Shown here: positions 13,401 to 22,686 of the stretch, in pieces
How positions within the stretch are numbered: the stretch's first letter is position 1
Layout of the letters: every line of letters begins with the position of its first letter
Source of the DNA: Membranipora membranacea
Lineage: Eukaryota; Bryozoa; Gymnolaemata; Cheilostomatida; Membraniporidae
Length of the DNA: 64,000 bases
Reading direction: 5' to 3'
Assembly: GCA_914767715.1 (NCBI GenBank)
Contig: OU612075.1
Coordinates: forward strand, 4,342,001 to 4,406,000
Made by a program: the position numbers and the translations under genes
The notes under the pieces: generated by a model
The model's database searches: none
The model's input: the letters and a program-made list of their open reading frames with translations, nothing else
What the model was told of the DNA's origin: nothing

Positions 13401-16400
13401 TGATAAAGACCGAGTTGTAGAGAGCATGTGCCTGAAAGCGTATTACAATATAAAATTAGAATGACAGAGCAGAGCACATAATACTCTTACTGTGTTTGGG
13501 GAGTCATTTCTGCACTTCAAGCAGAAATGACAAATGCAGGGTCACCATATTATTTCTCACAAAGTTGTACTCTTGTTGGTTCTCAAGATGCTGACAATTC
13601 TGACTCTTTTGATCTCAGATCTGAAGCAAATATCAAAAGGCTAAGGCCAAACTATATTTCTGTTGTTGGTAGTTGCAATACTGTGAGATACCATCGTCAC
13701 AGCTCACTCACATTGTGTTAAGGTAATGTCAAGACCGATCCGAATATCAACATATCATATACCGTTGGAAAGCTGCCGAGCTACTGAAAATGAATACCTG
13801 AACAAAAACTTGATTCAATGACGTTGTGTCATTTTAGGGAGGAAATGAGGCAGAAAACGCTGTTTTTGTCAAAGCAGATGGAGGAGTCAAATTAAATGCA
13901 AGAAATTTCAAACCAGGTGGAATGCATACTTAGAGATTGCGTTCATCGTAAAATTTGATTTTCTTTGATATATGACTAGTCTAAACTGACTTTTTACGTC
14001 ACGCCATACAATGCATTTTTTTTTGTGAAGCCGTGAAAATATGTGTAATTTCAATCATTAATACAAAACAGATCATAGGCTCGAAACGAAATTAATTATG
14101 ATTTTCCCTTAGAGTACATTTCAAATGTCATACCTATTAACTTTCAACAAATTAGCTTGCATATTGCGAAAACATTAGACTCAAGACGAATACAGCTAAT
14201 ATTTTTTGCAACTTTTGCATAACATCAAATGTGCTGTCCAAATGACCATTATTGTGGCCAAACAAAGTTTTTTTGAAAGTTCTCACATACGAAGCCGCTT
14301 TCATTAGCCATGGTGCACACAGGAAATGCCAAAAGATTTTTTCCCTGCATCTTCGTTTTTCTTGAATTTAACGCAAAAGAATGCCAAAAAACAGCTATTT
14401 TTTGGGACTTTTGAGGTGTTTTTGGCCATTCTTTTGCGTTAAATTCAAGAAAAACGATCCGTAATATGTATCCGCAATATGCAAGCTAATTTGTTGAAAG
14501 TCAATATGTATGACGTTTGGAGTGTACTCTAAGGGAAAATCATAATTAATTTTGTTTCGAGCCTATGATCTGTTCTGAATTAATGATTGAAATTTCACAT
14601 ATTTTCACAGCTTCACAAAAAAGAATGCGTTGTATGGTTTGACGCAAAAAGTCAGTTTAGACTAGTCATATATCAAAGAAAATCAAATTTTACTATGAAC
14701 TCAATCTCTAACTATACATTCCACCTGTTTTGAAAGTTCTTGCAATTAATTTGACTCCTCCATCTGCTTTGACAAAAACAGCGTTTTCTGCCTCATTTCC
14801 TCCCTTTAATGACACAACGTCATCGAATCATTCAGTAGCTCGGCAGCTTTCCAACGGTATATGATATGTTGATATTCGGATCGGTCTTTGACATTACCTT
14901 AACGAAGTCAATTGCACATTACCTGCTAATTCATATTGTGTAATCCTAGCTCATTATATATACTTTTATTGGCAACCAAAGTCATCTCATTCGAAATGTT
15001 TTGCACTCAGTGCCAGAAAAAAAAAATTGTAAAACAAAAAAAGAGAAACAGAAAGGAAATAATATCTTCAATGATGATATTGATGACAGGTTCAATGACA
15101 GGTTGATTACATCAACGTATTGAATAACACTTTTTCAAGATGCGGCGGGGTGGGGGGGGGGGACTTTTAGCTAATTGAATAATTTGTCATGTCATTTGAA
15201 TTGGGAAATGTTTTTAAAACACTCGTTATGTCTTTTTAATTGTTTAAGTTTGTTTAAGTTAATTGTATAAGTGTTTAAACCAATTAAATTACTCTTTGAT
15301 TTTGTAAGGTACATTCTTTTACTCATAACTTGTATTCCCCGACGATATGAAATGGCGGGAGGAAAGCAAATGAAGTCAGTTCTTTTTGGGAGGACCCTCA
15401 GGATCATATCAAACTATTCTGTTAGACACGCCTTTTTTATTGGACTTGAACTGAATATATATTGGAGATATATTATCTTTTTTGGACACTGCTGTCGTAC
15501 TCTGATACTCTGATACTTTGACGGTACAATATGGTTCTTCTTGGTTTTTTTGTAATGACTGTTTATTTTAGGTTCACTTTCCATCAAATAAATCTGATTT
15601 TAATGTCATAAAGGCATCTCAAACATGAGCCACTAATTAAGTGAGTTATACCTAGCATCTCAACGTTCAAGTCGAAAACAAAACATTTGAAAAATGTGAA
15701 TAAATTATTAAAACTCTTTTGTATGGAGTTGCCCCCTTTCTTCACAGGAAGGGGTAAATCCTTACAAATAAGCATGGGTAAAAGAGAGGACGCCTGTTCT
15801 GCTAGGGTATTTGGCCTTATGTAGGTCGAATATACGACAATACAATGGAAAAATACTTTGTAAAGGAAATTTGGAAACTTACCTTAAGGCAGTCAGCCCA
15901 GTCATTAGTTACACGGTATCTTCCATGATAGTACTCAGCTAAGCGGGCCAGATGAGGTACTTGAGCTGCCAGGTCATACTTTCCATGCTGGTGGTAGTCT
16001 CTTTTAAACTCGATCAGGTAGTGATCATCCTTAAAATGTGAACAATATTCATACAAAATACAAAGGATGTTAACCTCAGTGGTCTCATGTGGGGTAAATG
16101 GAGAATTCATGGTAGATTTTATCTTTGAAGTTTGATAAGACAGAAAGGGATCAATGTGTGCCAGTGAAAACCTATGACATCTTTTAAAAATAAATTAGCC
16201 AAATTTGCTTTGCATGATGTGTTTCAGTTATCCTCTTACATATTTTGGAACAATATCTGATGTATCCAGTTCTAGGGCTTTGTACTTTTCTGCAGCCTCT
16301 ACCAGTGATTCACGGAGATCCTTATCAATATGCAGACACTTGAGCTTGAGTAATGGGGTAAACTTTCTCAGCACCCTACAATATAAGAACAAGAGTCCTC

Positions 16401-19400
16401 TGATGTCAGCAAAGAATCAAGCTGACCTTCCTTTTGTCATTGTCATGTTTTGAATTTTTCTTCTTTCCATACAAGGTGGGATAGCCCAGATTTTGGTCAA
16501 ACTGATGACGATATTTATGTGTGCATGGTTTTTAAACCCGGCTTGCAAACAGGCAAGCAGGAAGGAATTTATCTGATTACGTAAACTGGGAAAGTGATTT
16601 AAAAAATAATGATTTCAAATTTTGGTAAGTCTGAAACAGCGCATTGAGCAAGTTTCCATGGGTCGGTTTGAAAAATTGCATAATCTCTATTTCCTTGTTG
16701 TATTAGAATCCCTCTTTTTTTTTCTGTATTCTGCTATAAAGAAACATTGTAAATTAAGAGAAATAAATGTTTAAAGAAAGTAAATAAAAGCATGGTTCAG
16801 CCAAATAGTCTGTGACTAGAGTGGCGGCCAACCCTCGAACTAATTACAAAAACACCACACGAACAGCCCAGCCCATGAAAAGCCCAGACAAAACATGCCC
16901 ACCGTACTCGCTATCCACCGCACGACCAGAGACGCATTAAAACTTACATTTGCTTGTCTGTAAGGTTCTCTGGGAGTTCTATTTCACAGCTCTTCAGGTT
17001 TAGCTCTTTTAGTTTGAAGGAGTTCACAACGCTATCAGGGATCACTTTTAGCATGTTTTGACTGATGTCCAAAACTTCCAAGACTTTGAGATTGGGGATC
17101 CTACGTAAAAAAACATTATGATATGATTTGGAAAATGTGCTTTTGGTTCAGATTGATACAACAGCCTATAGATAAGAACAAGGAGTTCACTTGGATTGAG
17201 GCCCAATGGCTGTGTATCTTGCCCCCTGGCAACTAAGGTTTGCATAGCAAATAAGATTGGATATTATTTCAAGAAGTGAATGCAAGCCTATAATTGAAAG
17301 CTATTTTTGAAGTGATTCTAAGGTTGCTTTTCTCATGAGAGATCAGATTGGTCTGACTGTCTGGGAGAGAGAGGTAGAGAAATCAAATTCCTCACCATTC
17401 GTCGATAGCTCCTGGTCCTAAGCCGCAGTTTGACAATCTCAACTCCATCAGTTTATCCAGGTGAAACATTGATTTGGGTAGAGCTTTGATCATTGGATTG
17501 TTACCCAAGTCCAAGATGGTCAATAGCTTGAGATCTTGGAAACTGAAACAAAATTACAGTTAATGATCAGAAAGCAGGTATTAGCTTCTTATTAGCCTAA
17601 ATTGTTACAAAAACAGCAGTTCAAGAAAATATCACCTTATAACATCATATCCCTTGTGAATCTTGAATTGTACTCAAATCCCAAGATAGATTTTTCATTT
17701 TTTGACCTTATACATTCTCTGATATATAACTCGCCAACTTTGAGTTCCGCTATTTGGCAGTTTATTGTGCAAAATTATTCAAGGTGCAATATTACCATTG
17801 CAATCAGCATGAAGAACTCTGCCAGAAATATCAGACAAACCCTATTAACCAAAGATAGGGAAAGGCTGCCACCGAACTATAGTGGCTAAATAATAAACCA
17901 ATTCATACAGTAAAATACCTCTGCTCACCTGGTAACAATGCTGCTGCCTATAAGATTGCAGTTCACTGCTCGCAGAACTCTCAGATTAGGTAGCTGGTAC
18001 AGCTCCTTAGGAAGAGAACCATCAGCAAACATACAAGAATCAAATTCCAAATTCCTCAAAGACTGCAGCTGCTCAAACCTGTGAAACAAAGGATGGGGTA
18101 ATGCTGGAAATCAAAACCAGAAATCTACAATGCGCCTGTATACCGTATGGCAGATTCAGTTGTCATTATGAATCTCTTCTTTCCCGATATGGAAAACTGA
18201 CAAAGTTTGGAAGCGAATGAGTCAGACGAACTGCCTGTAACATTAATGAATGGCTAATTTTCTGACCACTGTACCATAATTATTTTTTGGAACAGTTAAG
18301 TGTAAAACCAACATGTTGTGTCTCTTCTCGATCACCAAAGGCCCTTTCACAACCTGGCAACTTGATTTGATTGGCACCAGTAAGAGGAAATAACTTGGAA
18401 AATATAGTATCATAAATTGGAACTCACCTAAAACCATCGTCCATTCCTTTCACAGACTTCAGGACTAGAGATTTGAGATCAGGAGCAATCTCAGCCAAAC
18501 CTTGAGGTATCTTACAATTGTATAGGTAAAGTACTGTTATTGGGCTCCTGCTGCGTTTAACCTCTGAGATCAATTGAGGTTTGGTGAACCTTTTAGTTTT
18601 TGGTTGATTTGGCACCTTCTCATCATGTCCATACCAGACATTATAGAACTCTACAGAAAGAGAATGTTGCATTCAAAATATTTTATAGTGATTATCGGGA
18701 ACCAGGACCTTTGAAAGCCAAATCAGATGATTTAAAATGGTCCTAAATTAGCCCTAAAATCCCCATCTGCTGTGTTTGAGTTACTTTTGTGAGTGAAATT
18801 GAATTTTTGTATAACTTTTTAGTGTGGCATCAGATTGCAACGTCTGCTATGATTTTACATGATAAATAAGTCAGCAGAACGGTTAAGACTGTTAGACGGT
18901 TAGGACTTCTAGTTTTAAGGGTTGTTAGTTACCAATCATAAGTTGTCTACTCTTGCACATCCTGGTGAGTCAAGGCAAGGAGTTAAAGTTTAACTCCTTG
19001 GTCCAGGAGATAAACAAAATGTGCATTTTATTGTTATATCAGTGATTATTGTGGTAAGACAACACATTGTGCAAGTATATTCACAAGCCTACCAATGATT
19101 AGCAGTGCAGTGACAAACTATCGATTTTAATAAGAGAACTTGAAACAAAACTTCAGTGAGGTGCATAAACATAGAGATATTCTAGACTGGAAACTGCAGG
19201 CTTAGAGCGTCCTCTCAAATTCAGTGCATTCCTCTCATGACGCATCATCACTGCGCTCAATGAACTAAACTAGTTCATTGCTGCGCTATTCACTTTTTCA
19301 CTGTAGCGCACAGGTCAGATCGGAATTATGTCCCCATACATGTAATGTAAAAACAAAACACATTTCAATCTCTAAATATGACCACTGCAACTGGGTACAA

Positions 19401-22400
19401 TTGGTTAATTTTAAAATGTAAACACTTATGAAGTATAAAATGTGATCAGTATGCTGCCATCAAATATTGTCCGTGTGATAACAACTTATGCTATAGCTGC
19501 TTCTGGTCTATCGCATTTGTATGAAAAATGGTTGCATCTCAGGTCATCGTAGATTGCGACTTTTCATCTTTATGCAATGACCAGTCAAGACTAAGGGAGC
19601 AGGCATCAACATTGAAAATACTATATACTCCGACTTAGAAGATGATTCAAAGTCTCTGTAAATAAAGACAGGGCTAGTTGAGTGTATCTATCTATGGTCA
19701 CAAGCTTTTCTTAGTGGGCAGAAATTTGTTCTGAACGCCGATGAAAGAGATTTGTCCCTCTGACCATGCCTGAACAGTGTACAGCCAAGTCCATCTACGC
19801 AATGTCTTTCTGCCTTTCCAACAAAAGAAATGGTCCGATCGCTGCCACTTATGCAATTACCATCAGCCAGTAATATTTCTGGCTGTCAATTAAAACTTTT
19901 TTCTATCAGTTTATGCCAGATCAGTATGGAATATGTGAGATAGTGCTCAAGTAATTCAATTAAATTAAAAATTTTGTGTTTAAAGTTTTGATGGAAATAA
20001 AACTTCTTCATCAAATTATAAGGTGTTTGCAGAAGCGCCAATGATATCATACATAGAGGATTTATAAAATAAATATTCACCGATAATTCACTAATAAATT
20101 TTACTATTCCTGACCAGGTAGCTAAATCAGTGAACTATTTCGTCCTGTAGGGTATTGGGGCTATGAGTATAAGTTCTAAATTGCAAATTATAAGCACCAG
20201 CAGATGGACTCTGTGCATCCTGTGTAATACATTAGGAATTCGCAGACAGAAGTAAAATCTGAGTTTCCTACCTTAGAAAATTTGAATCAGACAAAGCCGC
20301 ACTCTATCGAGCAACATGTTGCAGACTTTAGTACCTGGACAATTTCATAGATATCGGCTGAATATAGAGTATACCCTATAGGAGTTTAATTTAGCTAGAG
20401 TTTAATTCCGCTATCTGGACCTGGTACTTAATTTCACTAGTTCTAAATTTCGCTAGTAGGCTTACTAGTGAAAATTAAAAAACAATGTCCAAGCTGGGAT
20501 TCGAACCCATCTGTTTGCTAAGCAGACACTTAGACCACTACACTACACGTGCTTGCATGATTTGGCATGGTGTATTCCTGTATAATTATACATTGTTTAT
20601 GAAACTATGGTGAGTTAGTTTAATTTAAGATACACTAAATTTCGCAACCTAGGCAACAACGCGAAAAGCGAATCCTAAACTTCTATAGGGTATATAGGTA
20701 TAATCTAATTTGATACACAGCTTTTTAAATATCTCTCCACCGCCGACAAGGGAACCAACTTGTTCTATAGATACCACCCGTAAAAAAATTGAAGATCAAA
20801 CGAACAAAGAACTTGACCCTGCAGATAATACATGATGATGAACATTTTTTAAACAATTTTCTTCAAAAACTCCCCTCTCGATCAGGCAGATATCGAAGCC
20901 TTGAATACAAAACTGCCTGGGGTATAGACGCCTTCCTCGGACATTTGGTTTTAATATTACAAGGTATTTTCTAATCCACTAGTAGTCAGACTTTACTTTA
21001 CTCATTTTTTATATTATGGGGGTTTGAGGGGTGGTGCAAGCCCCCAACAGGGTCTGGGGCAGAGCCTCATCTGATGACGCTCTGGGAGCATCTCTAGCCA
21101 CTAGGAAGGGCTAAAACGTATATTCAACCCCAAATAATTTCATGTTTGTACTAGTAATAAAATATCAAACTAAGGTGAAATACACTTTAAACACTTACAA
21201 TCAACACTGCTTAGATAGTTACTAAAAATTGTGATAGGGCTGTTTTCTCTCAAATCTGGAGGAAATAGTAAGAGTTACAAAAAGTGGAAAGTGGGTGTAA
21301 AAATCTGGAGGTTCCCACCTAAATAGGGGAACTTGACAAGTATGGTAACAGTATAATAACTCAATCTTGCAGCATACCTAATGTTTGTGACAAAATAAAC
21401 CAACCAACCGATCTGATGTGCCATATACTACACAGTGAAAGGTCAAGGTGACTTGCTTGTGTTGTAACTATTGTGTCTCTTGACTTGAGATGACTGCTGA
21501 GAATTCTTTTAGTTCACCGTACTAAAATTCCATTGATGGCCAAGATTTTTAGCATTTAGTTGACAAAAATACATTTGAAATTTAACCTTTCTCAGGACCA
21601 TCAGTGTTTTAAATCTTGGTTAACTCGTCTGACAGCTGGAAAGATCAGATGCAGTGTATTAAGTCAAATGCTGAGCAAGTCATGAGGAATGCACTGAATT
21701 AGAGAGAGGACACTGAGCCTGTGTCAAATAGCCAAAATTTTCCAGTTTAGAGTATGTTTATGGTGAGGTGTCAACTGCCAATGCCTTATGAAAAGATTGT
21801 ATGAAAATGTTTACATGGCTTGTTCAATCGCAGTAGCAACAATCTTGTTGATTTGTACCAGAATAAAAATCCAATTATCAAACTATCAACGCGATCTACC
21901 TGGGTGACTGTTGTCAGCTTTTAATTAATAAATTAATTGTTTTTTACCAGTAAATTGGGTGGCTCGAAATGGTTATCATCAAAATTGGGAAGATTTCCCG
22001 TCAGACAATTTTCTCTCTTTTATTCAACAAAAGACTCAAGGGTCTATACTGTCGAAACACCACTTGATACATTTGGTGACAAAGATATGAGGAGCCACAT
22101 TCTAAATTGCAACTGTCTAAACTGTCATAAAAAGGTGTGAGGTCCCTGATGTCAGATACCCGCACTTGGTCGTGGCCAACTGAAACAATATACTTTCACA
22201 ATTTATGGGTAAAACAAAACAGTAAGACGAAGTGTTTATATACTGAGTTTGCACCTGATGCCAAAATGACATTGATGCAGGAAGTATACGCTTCATGTCT
22301 TGAATGTGAATGGTCTTACCTGGTGCTTTTGTGTTGCTGACTCTTGGAGGAGGTTTGGGTGTTTTGGCCTCAAGGTTAAGTAACTTGATGATAAAATGAG

Positions 22401-22686
22401 TACACTTTTCTTTCCATTTTGAAAGACCTCCGATATGTTGAGTCTGAAAGCCTAGGAAAGATGGAAAAACAATTATTGGTAACAATAATTTAGTTTTTTC
22501 GAAATTAAAAGTTTAAATCTACAAGAGCAAGGTCTAAACTAAAAGTTTCGTCTCCATGCACTTGCTTTCACTTCAAAGTTAGCAGACAGTGTATGTTTCG
22601 GCCTGAATTTACACAATAAAAATCAATGAAGATTGAATGTTGAGAAGAAGTAAATTCAACCTACCCTTTATGTTCTGGTCTTCCAT
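541..22686 (-). CDS. Gene 1: giant LRR / NTase-like / TPR / modular protein (17 coding exons)
   Basis: I joined 17 coding exons by splice sites with consistent phase: 22686-22665, 22451-22320, 18650-18428, 18078-17929, 17542-17396, 17100-16948, 16375-16240, 16029-15883, 13431-7425, 7130-7027, 6764-6177, 5732-4904, 4609-4506, 4184-3597, 3153-2590, 2206-1595 and 1419-541. The total is an exact multiple of three and gives about 3,794 aa. The order is leader, LRRs (about 52-320), a helical linker (about 322-370), a DUF294-like nucleotidyltransferase-type domain (motif near 500-515), KLC-type TPRs (about 1060-2290) and repeated C-terminal modules. The start is the ATG at 22686; its short exon ends in phase 1 and completes a Gly codon with the next exon. 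No signal peptide or membrane segment is evident, so the protein is probably intracellular. Function is unknown. A scaffold or sensor role is inferred from LRR and TPR domains plus apparently inactive enzyme folds. Duplicated exons 10-12 and 13-15 could allow alternative splicing. Confidence 0.8.
1595..2206 (-). CDS. Gene 1 exon 16: module C
   Basis: A 612-nt exon, phase 0 to 0, 204 residues. It has an N-terminal helix, a core strand RVTLVISTLRTP followed by a helix, a mid motif NPNCKGWITAFQPHGLIKST, and a beta-rich C-terminal half. The mid motif matches the gene 2 module C region containing TPGWKVTVIPVFNP in spacing and pattern. I do not recognise this domain. Confidence 0.7.
2590..3153 (-). 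CDS. Gene 1 exon 15: module B (ancestral form)
   Basis: A 564-nt exon, phase 0 to 0, 188 residues. It equals the first part of exon 12 but continues after PIDY with YVYDQQQSLTSSTAYYG to a GTAAGG donor. This should be the ancestral end of module B. The corresponding gene 2 exon (29241-28699) shows the same pattern, with YIYRHH..., EPASPMF and then a Ser-rich end. The Ser/Asp-rich start (ISSSDTDSENSCSS) looks like a flexible acidic linker. Confidence 0.75.
3597..4184 (-). CDS. Gene 1 exon 14: module A (copy B)
   Basis: A 588-nt duplicate of exon 11, phase 0 to 0, 196 residues. It keeps the GTAAGT donor and TTTGTAG acceptor. The two copies differ at only a couple of residues, so they have had little time or freedom to diverge. 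Confidence 0.75.
4506..4609 (-). CDS. Gene 1 exon 13: acidic linker exon (copy B)
   Basis: A 104-nt duplicate of exon 10, with the same splice sites and phases (1 to 0) and a few codon differences (NKEDWGTEND in place of HKEDWGTESD). It receives the phase-1 exit of chimeric exon 12. Confidence 0.75.
4904..5732 (-). CDS. Gene 1 exon 12: chimeric module B fused to the TPR tail
   Basis: An 829-nt exon, phase 0 to 1. It starts with a Ser/Asp-rich segment, continues with module B (KITEDGDCLYLYHLSAGFLQ, SPHFIVTKVMPSYQDG, ESYIYRHPSDCAMMIKVGEP) and then passes at PIDY/TTMGQYSKAEDC straight into the last TPR and its charged tail. It ends at the same donor as exon 9. This fusion is the product of the tandem duplication: the normal module-B exit intron is replaced by the TPR-exon exit. 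Phase is preserved, so the chimera is predicted to be translated. Confidence 0.8.
6177..6764 (-). CDS. Gene 1 exon 11: module A (copy A)
   Basis: A 588-nt exon, phase 0 to 0, encoding 196 residues. It has a hydrophobic strand TVIFITIQHPG followed by a helix (DILQLVTLVEGIIPG), a basic helical stretch (RSRSKSKVNKLWNEEIAKK), a further strand and a beta-rich C-terminal half. The strand-helix-helix-strand order recalls a caspase small subunit, but the similarity is weak. It differs from exon 14 at very few residues (for example KLWNEEIAKKT against NLWNEEIAKKA). Function is unknown. Confidence 0.75.
7027..7130 (-). CDS. Gene 1 exon 10: acidic linker exon (copy A)
   Basis: A 104-nt exon between a TTTTCAG acceptor and a GTAAAA donor, entering in phase 1 and leaving in phase 0. 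It encodes an acidic linker beginning AYHKEDWGTESDVVEKEEDS. It follows the TPR exon and precedes module A. Gene 2 has analogous short exons with the same phase change before its own modules, so this is a recurrent cassette element and not spurious. Confidence 0.75.
7425..13431 (-). CDS. Gene 1 exon 9: NTase-like domain plus 28 KLC-type TPRs
   Basis: This single 6,007-nt exon opens in phase 0 after a TTTCAG acceptor and closes in phase 1 at an ACAG/GTTAGT donor. Its N-terminal part carries an alpha-helical lead-in (AWQEKVFALQQEYLKD) and then a DUF294/GlnD-type nucleotidyltransferase-like domain with the motif ALGSLPRGEATPYSLLEY at 12,997-13,050. The usual SDxE/D metal site reads SLLE here, so the first carboxylate seems lost. 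A helical region with degenerate TPRs (about 11.35-12 kb) follows. Then come about 28 TPRs of exactly 43 residues, consensus ADTLATLGRNYTTMGQYSKA plus AEEYYLQALSIYRELSQG. A charged Lys/Arg/Asp tail closes the exon. The 43-residue period resembles kinesin light chain TPRs rather than the 34-residue kind. TPRs make protein-binding superhelices; the partner is unknown. Confidence 0.85.
7690..11345 (-). repeat. 129-bp coding tandem array (43-aa TPR), with a 774-bp higher-order period
   Basis: About 28 units of exactly 129 bp run without a frameshift. The units are near-identical and differ mostly at the helix-start residues (YYQE, YYLQ, CHTQ, CHVQ, YHLQ) and at the loop residue after SDS (KP, MP, MQ, MR, KL). 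A variant unit with GGNFNAMGQR occurs at about 9411, 10185 and 10959, spaced by exactly 774 bp, or six units. This indicates recent block amplification of six-TPR segments. Because 129 is divisible by three, the antisense strand also has long repetitive open frames; those are shadows. Confidence 0.9.
13718..14902. mobile_element. TTAA-flanked foldback (long inverted repeat) element in gene 1 intron 8
   Basis: Inverted arms of roughly 560 bp run from TTAAGGTAATGTCAAGACCG at 13718 to its near-perfect reverse complement, ending CATTACCTTAA at 14902. They meet around an axis near 14,390, where a run ending AACGCAAAAGAATGCC faces its inverse. TTAA at both ends is the target choice of piggyBac-type elements. 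No transposase frame is present, so this is a non-autonomous foldback MITE. It lies in the 2.4-kb intron between exons 8 and 9. Confidence 0.8.
15122..15830. other. Rest of gene 1 intron 8: no gene seen
   Basis: AT-rich intron sequence with a poly-G run near 15,144-15,162. The short open frames on both strands lack splice logic or a recognisable domain. Confidence 0.5.
15883..18650 (-). CDS. Gene 1 exons 3-8: leucine-rich repeats and helical linker
   Basis: Exons 18650-18428, 18078-17929, 17542-17396 and 17100-16948 encode LRRs. Exons 4 to 6 are about 150 nt each and carry roughly two 24-residue repeats, with phase 2 exits (examples: LKLLTILDLGNNPMIKALPK, NLKVLEVLDISQN). Uniform size and phase fit growth of the array by exon duplication. 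Exon 16375-16240 continues the solenoid. Exon 16029-15883 (49 codons, phase 0 to 0) encodes a helical segment containing AAQVPHLARLAEYYHGRY. That segment reads as the conserved stretch before the NTase-like domain in invertebrate TPR proteins of this type. LRRs usually mediate ligand or protein binding. Every junction preserves frame, which strongly supports one continuous gene. Confidence 0.8.
16720..16945 (-). mobile_element. LINE 3'-end fragment (non-LTR retrotransposon)
   Basis: This intronic stretch is clearly similar to 30,230-30,450; both share the run GTCTGTGACTAGAGTGGCGG and its flanks. At the second locus the copy is longer and includes a reverse-transcriptase C-terminal tail on the minus strand, so this shorter copy is probably a 5'-truncated 3' UTR. 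It stops almost at the donor side of gene 1 exon 6 (16948). Confidence 0.65.
18651..22319. other. Gene 1 intron 2 (3.7 kb), noncoding
   Basis: No open frame here fits the gene model or shows a domain. It contains a tRNA-like relic near 20,484-20,560 and short inverted motifs around CTAGT near 20,430-20,470. The rest is AT-rich unique sequence. Confidence 0.55.
20484..20560 (-). repeat. tRNA-like relic or tRNA-derived SINE head
   Basis: On the minus strand it reads a box A-like TAGTGTAGTGGTC, an anticodon-arm hairpin with loop TTAGCAA and a perfect box B GGTTCGAATCC (20497-20507). The outer ends can pair only partly (CAAGC with GCTTG), and no standard acceptor stem is clear. A tRNA pseudogene or SINE head is more likely than a functional tRNA. 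Confidence 0.5.
22320..22686 (-). CDS. Gene 1 exons 1-2 (start codon and N-terminal leader)
   Basis: Exon 1 (22686-22665) holds the ATG and only seven codons plus one base (MEDQNIK) before a GTAGGT donor. Exon 2 (22451-22320) starts after a CTTTCCTAG acceptor, is open throughout and ends in a GTAAGA donor, in phase 1. The encoded leader of about 51 residues is basic and Lys/Pro-rich, with no recognised domain. The start is chosen because this ATG is in phase with everything downstream. A 5' UTR exon may join just upstream, since an AG follows a pyrimidine-containing stretch at about 22700. Confidence 0.65.

Noticed and set aside
20484-20560. Functional tRNA gene
   Set aside because: Box A and B are good, but the acceptor stem does not pair over seven bases and there is no clear terminator, so it is kept only as a tRNA-like relic.
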